Shown: piece by piece, positions 24,384-32,527 of the stretch
How the letters are laid out: every line of letters begins with the position of its first letter
Position numbering within the stretch: position 1 is the first letter of the stretch
Assembly (NCBI GenBank): GCA_034435615.1
Contig: DAOTWZ010000009.1
Coordinates: 1 to 64,000 of the forward strand
Source: H17-190 sp034435615
GTDB taxonomy: Bacteria; Chloroflexota; Dehalococcoidia; SM23-28-2; HRBIN24
Direction of reading: 5' to 3'
Length of the DNA stretch: 64,000 nucleotides
Made by a program: the position numbers and the translations under genes
Notes under the pieces: generated by a model
The model's database searches: none
Seen by the model: the letters and a program-made list of their open reading frames with translations, nothing else
What the model was told of the DNA's origin: nothing

Positions 24384-27300
24384 ATGTATCTGAAGCGGCT
24401 GGAGATAGCCGGCTTCAAGAGCTTCGCCAGCCGGACGGTCTTCGAGTTCGGGCCGGGCATCACCGCTATCATCGGCCCCAACGGCTCCGGCAAGTCCAAC
24501 ATCGCCGAGGCCCTGCGCTGGGTGCTGGGGGAGCAGTCCACCCGTCTGCTGCGGGCCCGCAAGACGGAAGAGGTCATCTTCGCCGGCTCGCAGCGTCGTC
24601 CGCCCGCCGAGCGGGCTGAGGTCTCCATCGTCCTGGAGGACCAGGACGGCGGCTTGCCCTTCGCCGCCTCCGAGGTGATCATCGCCCGCCGCGCCTACCG
24701 GACCGGCGAGAGCGATTACTTCATCAACGGTCGCCGTGTCCGCCTGCGGGACGTCCAGGAGCTGTTGCTGGAGGCCACGGGCTTCGCCGGCAGCGGCTCC
24801 TCCTACGCCTTCATCGGGCAGGGGGCGGTGGAGGCCTTCCTCCAGATGCGGCCGGCGGAGCGCCGTCAGCTCATCGAGGAGGCGGCCGATGTCCAGCGCT
24901 ACCGCTGGCGGCTGGACGCCGCTCGCTCCCACCTGGACGCCGCAGGCGAGGCCCGGGAGCGGCTGCAGATGCTCCTGGACGAGATCTCCCCTCGCCTCGC
25001 CCAGTTGGAGCGACAGGCCCGTCGGGCGGCCGAGCACGCCCGCCTCTCCCGGGAGCTGCAGGAGGCCCTCCGTTCCTGGTACGGGGCGAAGTGGCGACAG
25101 CTCCAGGGGCGTCTCCTCCTCGCCCGGGAGGCCCTTCAGGAGGCGGAGGCCACCGAGGCCCGCCTCAGGGGCGAGGCCGAGGGCTATCGTCGGGAGCTGG
25201 CGGCGGTGGAGGGAGAGGTAACGCGCCTGCGGGCCGCCGTCCGGGAGGCGGCCGAGCGCCTCCAGCGGCTGCGGGAGGCCCTCCACCAGCAGGAGCAGCG
25301 CGTCGCCCTCGCTCAGCAGCGCCTGGCCATGCTCCGGGGCCGCCGCGAGGAGCTGGCCGAAGAGCTGGCGGCCCTCCAGGAGGAGCGCCGTGCCGCCGCT
25401 CCGCCGGACGAGGGACGCCGGCGGGAGGAGGAGCTGAGGGCGGCTATGGCCCAGGCGGCCCAGGAGCTGGCCCGGGAGCGGGAGCGCCTCCAGCAGGTAG
25501 AGGGCGAGTGGCAGGAGCTCCTGGCCTCCCTCCGCTCCGCCCGCGAGAGGGCGGAGCGGCTGCGGACGGCCGCCGCCGAGGCTGCCCGCCGCGCCGAGCG
25601 CCTTCGCTCCTCCCACGGGGAGGGCAACCGCCGCCTGGCCGCCGAGGAGGGACGCCGCCGCCAGCTCGTCCGCCAGATGGCCCAGACCGTACAGGAGCTG
25701 CGGGGCCTGCGGGAGGAGGACTCCGTCCTCCAGGCCCAGGCGGAGGCCCTGGCCCAGAGGGTCCAGACACTGGAGCGGGAAGCGGCCCAGGTGCGGGCCA
25801 ACCAGGCGCAGGTGCAAGCCAACCAGCAGTCCCGCCGGGCGCGCCTGGAGGAGCTGCGCTCCCGTCTCCAGTTCCTGCAGGAGGTGGAGCGACGCCTCTA
25901 CCCGGAGGGCGCCCAGCCGGAGGAGGGCGTCCTCGTCCCGGGTCTGGAGGCTCTCCTGTATCGGGTGCTGCAGGTGCCCCCGGGGCTGGCCAGGGCCATA
26001 GAGGCTGCCCTGGGCGAGTGCCTGGAGGCCGTCCTCGTCCCCACCTATCAGGACGCGGTGGCCGGGGCGGGCGCCATCGCCGGGCAGGGGATGCCCCGCA
26101 CCTACGTGGTCCCCCTGCAGGGGCTGCGGCCCGCCTATCCTCTGAGCGTCCTCAAAGAGAAGGGCATCATAGGGGTGGCCGCCCGGCTGGTCAGGTGCGA
26201 TCCCCGCTATCGCCCGGTGGTGGATGCCCTCCTGGGCCGGGTCATCGTCGTCAAAGACCTGGAGGTGGCGCAGCGGGTGGCCCGGCGCGGCTTGGGCACG
26301 GTGGTCACCCTGGATGGCATTGTCTTCCATCCCTGGGGGGCCATATCCGCTGGCCAGCCCCGCTCCAACCGCCCCTTCCCCCTGCGAGCGGACTGGGACA
26401 GAGAGGGGCTAACCCAGGAGGTACAGCGCTTATCGGCCCTCCTGGAGGTGGGTCAGCGGGAGCTGGAGCGCCTCCAGGGGGAAGCGCGGGAGCGGGAAGA
26501 GGCCCTGGCCGGCCTGCGGGCGGAGCTGGCCGCCCTGACCCGACAGCGGCAACGCCTCGGTGAGGAGACGACGCGACGACGCCAACGGCTGGCCCAGATG
26601 CGGGGCGAGATGCGGGGCCTCGTATCCTCCCTCGCTCGCCTGCGGGAGGAGGACCAGGAGGCGCTGGGGGAGGCCCGGGATCTGGAGGAGAGGAGCAAGG
26701 CCCTGCTGGAGGAGGCGGCGGAGGCGGAAGGGCTGGCGCTCCAGATGCAACGGGCCCAGGAGCTGATGGGGCCGCGTCGGCAGGAGGCGCTGGCGGCCGT
26801 CGCTGCCGCCAGCGCTCGCCTGGCCGGCCTGGAGCGGGAGCTGGCCGCACTGGAGGAGGAACGCCAGCGCCGACGTCAGCAGCTCGCCCGTATGGAGGAA
26901 CGGACGCGGGCCAAGGAGGGGCAGCTTCGCCATCTGGAGCAGGAGATGGCCGCCATCGCCGCCGCCCTGGAGGCGGACGGGCGCCGCCTGGAGGGGCTGC
27001 GACGAGAGCTGGAGGCGGCCACCGCCCAGGCCCCGCCGGGGGAGGCGCTGGCCCAGGCGGAGGCCAGGGAGCGGGAGCTGCGGGCCCGGCTCATGTCCGT
27101 GCAGGAGACTCTCATCCAGGCCGAGCGGCGCCTGGCGGAGGCAGGGGCCGAGGTGCGCCACCTGGAGGCAGAGGCAGCGTCCCTGCGCCAGCGCCTCCAG
27201 GAGGAGGGGCTCCAGGTGGATCTGCCCGCCCTTCCCCTGGACGATGGCCAGCCCGGTCAGGTGAACGAAGAGGAGCTGGCCGCCCTGGAGCAGCGGATAG

Positions 27301-27932
27301 AGCGGCTGCGGGGCCAGCTACGGCGCCTGGGCTCCGTCAACCCCGAGGCGGAGGCGGAGTATGGGGAGCTGCGGGAGCGCCACGACGGCTTCCGCAGCCA
27401 GATGGCGGACCTGGAGGGGGCGGCGGCCGTCATCGGCCGGGCGATGGAGACGCTGGAGGAGTTCCTGCGCCAGCGCTTCCGGGCCACCTTCCAGACGGTG
27501 AGCGAGGGCTTCAGCCGCTACTTCCGCTCCTTCATGCCCGGGGGCGAGGCGCGGCTCGTCCTCACGGAGGGGGAGGAGCCAGGGGTGGAGATGGTGGCCC
27601 GCCCGCCCGGGAAGCGGGTGCGCACTCTGAACCAGCTCTCGGGTGGGGAGCGCTCCCTGACGGCCATGGCCTACCTCTTCGCCCTGCTGGAGGCCAATCC
27701 CTGGCCCTTCTGCGTCCTGGACGAGGCCGATGCCATGCTGGACGAGGCCAACGTGGGCCGCTTCGCCGCCGGCCTGCGGGAGCTGGCCTCCCAGACCCAG
27801 TTCATCGTCATCACCCACAACCGCCGCACCATCGAGGCCGCCGACGCCGTCTACGGCATATCCATGGGGCCGGACGGCGCTTCGCGCGTCATCTCCCTGC
27901 GCCTGAGCGAGGTGGCGGCCGCCGAGGCCTAG
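24384..27932 (+). CDS. smc: Chromosome segregation protein SMC
   Basis: Condensin ATPase of 1182 residues, the family length. The N-terminal head has Walker A GPNGSGKSN (about 32-40) and the R-loop region; long coiled coils rich in Glu, Arg, Ala and Leu run about 170-500 and 680-1000, separated by the hinge (about 505-640, with a GxGG-like GAGAIAGQG). The C-terminal head has the LSGGE signature (about 1073) and Walker B FCVLDEADAMLDEANV (about 1098). Coupled to rnc. Its TAG shares CTAG with the convergent protease gene. Confidence 0.96.
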   Translation: MYLKRLEIAGFKSFASRTVFEFGPGITAIIGPNGSGKSNIAEALRWVLGEQSTRLLRARKTEEVIFAGSQRRPPAERAEVSIVLEDQDGGLPFAASEVIIARRAYRTGESDYFINGRRVRLRDVQELLLEATGFAGSGSSYAFIGQGAVEAFLQMRPAERRQLIEEAADVQRYRWRLDAARSHLDAAGEARERLQMLLDEISPRLAQLERQARRAAEHARLSRELQEALRSWYGAKWRQLQGRLLLAREALQEAEATEARLRGEAEGYRRELAAVEGEVTRLRAAVREAAERLQRLREALHQQEQRVALAQQRLAMLRGRREELAEELAALQEERRAAAPPDEGRRREEELRAAMAQAAQELARERERLQQVEGEWQELLASLRSARERAERLRTAAAEAARRAERLRSSHGEGNRRLAAEEGRRRQLVRQMAQTVQELRGLREEDSVLQAQAEALAQRVQTLEREAAQVRANQAQVQANQQSRRARLEELRSRLQFLQEVERRLYPEGAQPEEGVLVPGLEALLYRVLQVPPGLARAIEAALGECLEAVLVPTYQDAVAGAGAIAGQGMPRTYVVPLQGLRPAYPLSVLKEKGIIGVAARLVRCDPRYRPVVDALLGRVIVVKDLEVAQRVARRGLGTVVTLDGIVFHPWGAISAGQPRSNRPFPLRADWDREGLTQEVQRLSALLEVGQRELERLQGEAREREEALAGLRAELAALTRQRQRLGEETTRRRQRLAQMRGEMRGLVSSLARLREEDQEALGEARDLEERSKALLEEAAEAEGLALQMQRAQELMGPRRQEALAAVAAASARLAGLERELAALEEERQRRRQQLARMEERTRAKEGQLRHLEQEMAAIAAALEADGRRLEGLRRELEAATAQAPPGEALAQAEARERELRARLMSVQETLIQAERRLAEAGAEVRHLEAEAASLRQRLQEEGLQVDLPALPLDDGQPGQVNEEELAALEQRIERLRGQLRRLGSVNPEAEAEYGELRERHDGFRSQMADLEGAAAVIGRAMETLEEFLRQRFRATFQTVSEGFSRYFRSFMPGGEARLVLTEGEEPGVEMVARPPGKRVRTLNQLSGGERSLTAMAYLFALLEANPWPFCVLDEADAMLDEANVGRFAAGLRELASQTQFIVITHNRRTIEAADAVYGISMGPDGASRVISLRLSEVAAAEA

Positions 27933-28789
27933 CCGCGGTCGCCTCCCACGGGGCGGCGGGTCGGCGGCTGAGGCGGCCGGTAGGGGACCGGCACATACTC
28001 CACGGAGGGCCGTCCTGCCCCCGCCTGGGGGTAGAGGTCCATGAGGCGGTAGATCTCGGTGGGCATATCGGTGCTGACGTTCAGGTTCAACTGGCGCGCC
28101 TGGTCCACGGTGATGGGGTAGTCATGGGTCCAGGTGCCGCTGGTGAGGAGGTCTGCCACTCGCTCCGCCTCCTCTGGCGCTAAGCGCTCGGTCAGCAGGT
28201 CGGCCACGGTCTCCCGCATCTGGCGGAGCGCCTTGCGGGAGATGTCAGCCAGGATGAGGGTCTGGTCGTCCAGCTCGTTGGTCTCCTTCTGGGAGACTAC
28301 CTGCAGGATAGAGGCGGCCGGATACTGGCCCACCTGGGGGTCCACGGGGCCCAGGACAGCGTTCTCGTCCATCACTATCTCGTCGGCGGCCAGGGCGATG
28401 AGGGTGCCGCCGCTCATGGCGTAGTGGGGGACGAAGACGGTGACCTTTCCGGGCCGCCTCTTGAGCGAGTAGGCTATCTGCTCCGCTGCCAGCACCAGGC
28501 CCCCGGGCGTGTGGAGGACCAGGTCTATGGGCACCTGGGGGTCCGTCATCTTGATGGCCCGCAGCACCTGCTCCGAGTCGTCCATGTCTATGTAGCGCAC
28601 TATGGGGAAGCCCAGCAGGCTCATGGTCTCCTGACGATGGATGAGGGTGATGAGGCGGCTCCCCCGCTGCCGCTCTATCTCCCGGATGAGGCGCATCCGC
28701 TGCGCCATGAGGAGGCGGCGCTGTATGGCGGGCTGGAGGGCGGCCAGGATGAAGAAGATCCAGAGGAGATCGAATATGGAAAAGGTCAT
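27929..28789 (-). CDS. Membrane-anchored ClpP/crotonase-fold serine protease (SDH-protease family)
   Basis: A 286-residue protein with one N-terminal membrane segment (about residues 4-20). The domain of the serine dehydrogenase proteinase family follows: DLVLHTPGGLVLAAEQIAYSL (about 88), the nucleophile serine in HYAMSGGTLIALAADEIVMD (about 123-142), and GPVDPQVGQYPA (about 148). These resemble SppA-like proteases and probably cleave membrane-associated peptides. A TATAAT at 28825-28820 and a GGAGGGGA ribosome site precede it. Confidence 0.82.
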   Translation of the reverse strand: MTFSIFDLLWIFFILAALQPAIQRRLLMAQRMRLIREIERQRGSRLITLIHRQETMSLLGFPIVRYIDMDDSEQVLRAIKMTDPQVPIDLVLHTPGGLVLAAEQIAYSLKRRPGKVTVFVPHYAMSGGTLIALAADEIVMDENAVLGPVDPQVGQYPAASILQVVSQKETNELDDQTLILADISRKALRQMRETVADLLTERLAPEEAERVADLLTSGTWTHDYPITVDQARQLNLNVSTDMPTEIYRLMDLYPQAGAGRPSVEYVPVPYRPPQPPTRRPVGGDRG

Positions 28790-28819
28790 GGGTCCCCTCC
28801 GCTGTCCGTCCTAGCGCTG

Positions 28820-28825
28820 ATTATA
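28820..28825 (-). promoter_or_regulatory. -10 box TATAAT of the membrane protease gene
   Basis: A consensus hexamer on the minus strand, about 31 bases before the ATG at 28789; the leader contains GGAGGGGA. The rest of the 170-base gap to the next gene has no recognisable feature. Confidence 0.5.
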
Positions 28826-28961
28826 GGCGAGGGCAGCCGGCCAGACACCTGCCGCATGGACCAGCCCTCGTTGGTCTCCGCCGGGGCGAAAAGCCCGGGC
28901 GCGCCGCTTCCTGCAGCGTGTCTTCCCCTGACTGCCTGTTCGCTGGACGCAGGGCTGGGGC

Positions 28962-29717
28962 CTAGCCGGTGTGGCAGGCGTAGTCCCCACCGTAGCCGTT
29001 CAGGGGAAACTGGACCAGCCAGGGCGTCCCCCCGGCGAACCAGTAGGTAGGGTCGGCGCAGCGGGCCTGGGCGCCCTGGAGGTCGCCCGCTCCCGCCACC
29101 CAGATGGGCAGGCCGGGGCTGAAATCGCCGGCGATGATCCCCCACTGCCGGCGAGTGGAATAGATGCCCACCGTGCGCCCCTGCTCCTGCAGGTAGTCGA
29201 TGGCCCCCTGGATGACCAGAGCGTTCAGCTCCGTCCGCTTGGACCAGGTGTTGGTGGTCTCGATGTCCAGCCACCACACCCGGGCCGAGGCTCCCTGAGA
29301 AGCGGCATAGGCGAGGGCGTATTGGGCGGCGTTGTAGCCGTAGTTGTAGGCCTGACAGGCCTTGTCGCTGCGACGGCACTCCCCCATGGGCCCCCTCAGG
29401 CCATTGGTGGCGGTGGAGCCCGCCGGATAGTTCAGGTTCATGTAGAGGGAGGGGGCCGTGGGGGCGGAGCTGGCCCACCGGAAGAGGGCGCCCAGGCAGG
29501 GGTTCTGGGTGAAGGCGCGCCCTCCCGTCACCCCGATGATGGCGAAGTCGAAGGAGAGGGCGTCCAGGGTGTCGTCGCACTGGGGCCAGGAGAGGTCGTA
29601 GCCGATGCCGCCCGGTGGGTAGGGGTTCTCCTCCCCGGCGGCCAGGGATGCCTTGGGGGAGGAGAGGAGGAGGGCTAGGACGGCGGCGAGGGCCGCCACC
29701 TGAGCGATGGCCCTCAA
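28962..29717 (-). CDS. Secreted glycosidase-like TIM-barrel protein (DUF1906/Rv2525c-like)
   Basis: A 251-residue exported protein with a cleavable signal (hydrophobic residues 5-20, then SLAAGEE). The mature part opens with GYDLSWPQCDD, typical of secreted proteins related to GH25 and DUF1906, and has VWWLDIETTNTWS (about residue 145), where aspartate and glutamate occupy the usual catalytic position. It may act on the cell wall. The TTG start follows GGAG at eight-base spacing. No partner gene is evident. Confidence 0.7.
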   Translation of the reverse strand: MRAIAQVAALAAVLALLLSSPKASLAAGEENPYPPGGIGYDLSWPQCDDTLDALSFDFAIIGVTGGRAFTQNPCLGALFRWASSAPTAPSLYMNLNYPAGSTATNGLRGPMGECRRSDKACQAYNYGYNAAQYALAYAASQGASARVWWLDIETTNTWSKRTELNALVIQGAIDYLQEQGRTVGIYSTRRQWGIIAGDFSPGLPIWVAGAGDLQGAQARCADPTYWFAGGTPWLVQFPLNGYGGDYACHTG

Positions 29718-29855
29718 GGCGTGTTCTCCACGGCTGCCAGGTCGGGCACCTTCATGGACATGGCGCAGTATGGCAGCCGGAGGCCGCCCCCGTCAAGCCC
29801 GCTGGCCCTGGCCTTTGACCCTCCCACCGGCCCCTGATATCCTCTCCCCGGAGAG

Positions 29856-30791
29856 ATGTTGGGCCTGTTCGGACGAGGACGTCGCACCCAGGAAGCGGTA
29901 GAGCGGACGCAGCGGACCTGGTTCTCCCGCATCGGTGGGCTCTTTCAGCGCGGCCTGGACGAGCCGGTGTGGGAGGAGCTGGAGGAGACCCTCCTGGCGG
30001 CGGACGTGGGCGTGGCCACCACCATGCGCCTCCTGGAGCGGCTGAGAGAGCGGGTGAGACGCGAGGGCATACGCGACCCCCAGGGTGCCCTGACGGCCCT
30101 GCAACGAGAGCTGGTGGCCCTCCTCCAGGTGGACGGCCGGCGGGGCCAGCTCTGGGGGAGAGAAGGCCCCTGGCCCCGGCCGGCGGTGGTGCTGGTGGTG
30201 GGAGTCAACGGCACCGGGAAGACCACCAGCATAGGCAAGCTGGCCCACGCCTACCGCTCCCAGGGGATGCGCGTCCTCCTGGCGGCCGGCGACACCTTCC
30301 GGGCGGCCGCCATCGACCAGTTGCGGGAGTGGGGCCAGCGGGTGGGTGCCGATGTGGTGGCCCATCAGCAGGGGGCCGACCCGGCGGCCGTGGTCTACGA
30401 TGCCCTGGCCGCCGCCGAGAGCCGCGGCGCCGATCTGGTCATCATTGATACGGCGGGCCGCCTCCACACCAAGACGAACCTGATGGAGGAGCTGCGGAAG
30501 GTGCACCGCGTCATCCAGCGTCGCATCCCCGAGGCGCCCCACGAGGTGCTGCTGGTGCTGGACGCTACCACCGGCCAGAACGCCCTCCAGCAGGCCCGCT
30601 ATTTCACTGAGGCGGTGGGAGTGACCGGCGTCCTCCTGGCCAAGCTGGACGGCACGGCCAAGGGAGGCATCGTCTTCGCCATCGCTCACGAGCTGGGGCT
30701 GCCGGTGCTGTTCATCGGCACCGGCGAGGGCGCCGACGACCTGGAGGTCTTCGACCCGCAGGAGTTCGTGACCTCGCTCTTCGCTCGGTGA
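29856..30791 (+). CDS. ftsY: Signal recognition particle receptor FtsY
   Basis: Membrane-bound SRP receptor GTPase, 311 residues, with a short rather than acidic N-terminal region. NG-domain motifs are complete: G1 GVNGTGKTTSIGKLA (about 111), DTFRAAAIDQL (about 147), DTAGRLH (about 204), TGQN (about 243) and KLDGTAKGG (about 265). Works with the SRP RNA at 15003. Its TGA overlaps the GTG of the next gene, tying it to an envelope-glycan gene run. Confidence 0.95.
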   Translation: MLGLFGRGRRTQEAVERTQRTWFSRIGGLFQRGLDEPVWEELEETLLAADVGVATTMRLLERLRERVRREGIRDPQGALTALQRELVALLQVDGRRGQLWGREGPWPRPAVVLVVGVNGTGKTTSIGKLAHAYRSQGMRVLLAAGDTFRAAAIDQLREWGQRVGADVVAHQQGADPAAVVYDALAAAESRGADLVIIDTAGRLHTKTNLMEELRKVHRVIQRRIPEAPHEVLLVLDATTGQNALQQARYFTEAVGVTGVLLAKLDGTAKGGIVFAIAHELGLPVLFIGTGEGADDLEVFDPQEFVTSLFAR

Positions 30792-32527
30792 CGTCCTTTC
30801 CCGGAGCCCGACCGCGGGCCATCCCCCGGCGGCCCGCCCCCTCGGCCCGCCCTCCGCTCCCCGGCGGCCCGAGGGCCCTGTCCCCGCCCCACCTGGCGTC
30901 CCTCGCCCTCCTGGCGGTCAGCGCGGGGGCGGCCGGCCTTCGTCTGGCAGACCTGGGCCGCGGCCCGCTCCACCTGAGCGAGGGGGCCTACGCCTTCTCC
31001 GCCTGGCTGGCCGCCCGGGGCCTGGCCCCCCTGGACGGCCCCCTGGGCCTGACGGGTGACCTCATGGCCGTTCTCTTCCGCGCCGGCGCCGATGGCGATG
31101 GCGCGGCCCGCCTCGTCCCCGCCCTGGCCGGGACGGCCGCGGTCCCCGCCCTCTATCTCCTGGGTCGGGAGCTGGGCCGCGGGCCAGCCCTCCTGGCAGC
31201 CGCCCTTCTGGCCCTCTCGCCCCTGGCGGTGGCCAGCGCCCGCTCTGCCCTCCCCGGCAGCCTGGGGGCGTTGCTCTCTCTCCTGCTCCTGGTCTCCTTC
31301 TTCGCCTGGCTGCGGGGCCGACGCCGAGCGCTGCTGCCCCTGGCCCTCCTGACCGGCCTCGCCCTGGGCGCCGATGCCGTGGCGGTGACGACGCTGCTGG
31401 CGCTGGGCGCCTTCCTGGCCCTGGAGGGCTGCTGGCGAGGCGCGCCGGAGCTGCGACGGGCGCTGGCCGGCCTCGTCGCCTCGCCCGGGACGACGACGCT
31501 GGCCGTCCTGGCCTTCCTCCTCGCCCTGGCGCTGACGATGGTCGGGTCCTGGCTGGGCGGCCCCAGCCTGGCCCTGCCCGGTCTCCACCTGCTGGCCTCT
31601 CTTCTCTCCGCAGAGGGCCCGGGCACAGCCCCCCGATGGCTCTTTTTGGGTTATGATTGGCCTTTGTGCGCCGCCGGGCTGGGGGGTGCGCTGGCTCTGC
31701 TGGCCGCCTGGGCAGGGAAAGGGGGAGGCGCCCTCCGCCCGCTGCAGCGTTTCCTCCTGGTCTGGGCGCTCACGGGGCTGCTGGTGCTGGCCCTGAGCGG
31801 GCGGGCAGAGTCGGGCGATGCCCCGGCCCTGCTCCTGCCCCTGGCCCTGCTGGGGGGCTGGGTCCTGTGGCGGCTCCTGGAGGCCCTGGCCGCTGGCGGG
31901 GGCGCGGCCTGGGCTCTGGCGGGCCTGGTGGCTGTCTACCTCGTCTTCGGTGGGGTGGCGCTGTCCCGCTGGGCGGCCGGGGCCTCCGCCGCCCTGGGGC
32001 CGTGGGCGGTGGCCGCAGGAGCGCTGGGTCTGCTGGCCCTCACCTGGACGGCGAGGGAGCGGACGGGCGGGAGCGCCCTCGCTGGCCTGGGGCTAGCAGG
32101 GGCGGCGGGAGGGCTCCTCTTCGCCCTCCATTCGGCCTGGGCGGTGGCCTTCGGAGCGGGGAGCGAGTTCGCCCTGGGGCCGCGGCCCACGCCTGCCCTC
32201 CAGGGGCTGGCGCGCGAGCTCTCATCCCGCCCTGGCGACGGGGCGCCGGTGGCCCTGGCAAGGGAGGTGGCGCCGGCCCTGGGCTGGCACCTGCGTGGGC
32301 TGCCCCTGGCCCTGGGTGACCCTCCCCAGCGCTCGACCGTTTACATAGATAGAGCGGGAGTGCCGCCGCCCCGCGGCTTCCAGCCTCGAGGAGCGCCGAT
32401 GACGATAGCCGAGGACTGGCATCCCCCCGCCTGGACTTTGAGGGGGCTGTGGCGCTGGCTGGTCCACCGTCAGCCCTACGGCCCTCCGAACAGGGTTGAG
32501 GTCCAGCTCTTCCAGCGGTCGCCATGA
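30788..32527 (+). CDS. Multi-spanning membrane protein, GT39/ArnT-like glycosyltransferase
   Basis: A 579-residue protein with a proline-rich N-terminus and roughly ten or more hydrophobic segments. The loop GRGPLHLSEGAYAFSAWL (about 55-75) resembles the first luminal loop of polyprenyl-phosphate-sugar glycosyltransferases, where an acidic residue is catalytic. The downstream gene has the same layout (HHDESLHAFYSWL), so the two are distant relatives. The GTG start overlaps the ftsY stop (GTGA). Donor and acceptor are unknown; a truncated catalytic motif is possible because HLSE replaces the usual H-x-DE. Confidence 0.65.
   Translation: MTSFPGARPRAIPRRPAPSARPPLPGGPRALSPPHLASLALLAVSAGAAGLRLADLGRGPLHLSEGAYAFSAWLAARGLAPLDGPLGLTGDLMAVLFRAGADGDGAARLVPALAGTAAVPALYLLGRELGRGPALLAAALLALSPLAVASARSALPGSLGALLSLLLLVSFFAWLRGRRRALLPLALLTGLALGADAVAVTTLLALGAFLALEGCWRGAPELRRALAGLVASPGTTTLAVLAFLLALALTMVGSWLGGPSLALPGLHLLASLLSAEGPGTAPRWLFLGYDWPLCAAGLGGALALLAAWAGKGGGALRPLQRFLLVWALTGLLVLALSGRAESGDAPALLLPLALLGGWVLWRLLEALAAGGGAAWALAGLVAVYLVFGGVALSRWAAGASAALGPWAVAAGALGLLALTWTARERTGGSALAGLGLAGAAGGLLFALHSAWAVAFGAGSEFALGPRPTPALQGLARELSSRPGDGAPVALAREVAPALGWHLRGLPLALGDPPQRSTVYIDRAGVPPPRGFQPRGAPMTIAEDWHPPAWTLRGLWRWLVHRQPYGPPNRVEVQLFQRSP

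Noticed and set aside
24195..26330. A 711-codon open frame antisense to smc
   Set aside because: It mirrors the smc coding frame; in GC-rich DNA the antisense frame of a long coiled-coil gene often stays open. Its product is low-complexity (repeated Leu, Gly, Gln) with no domain.
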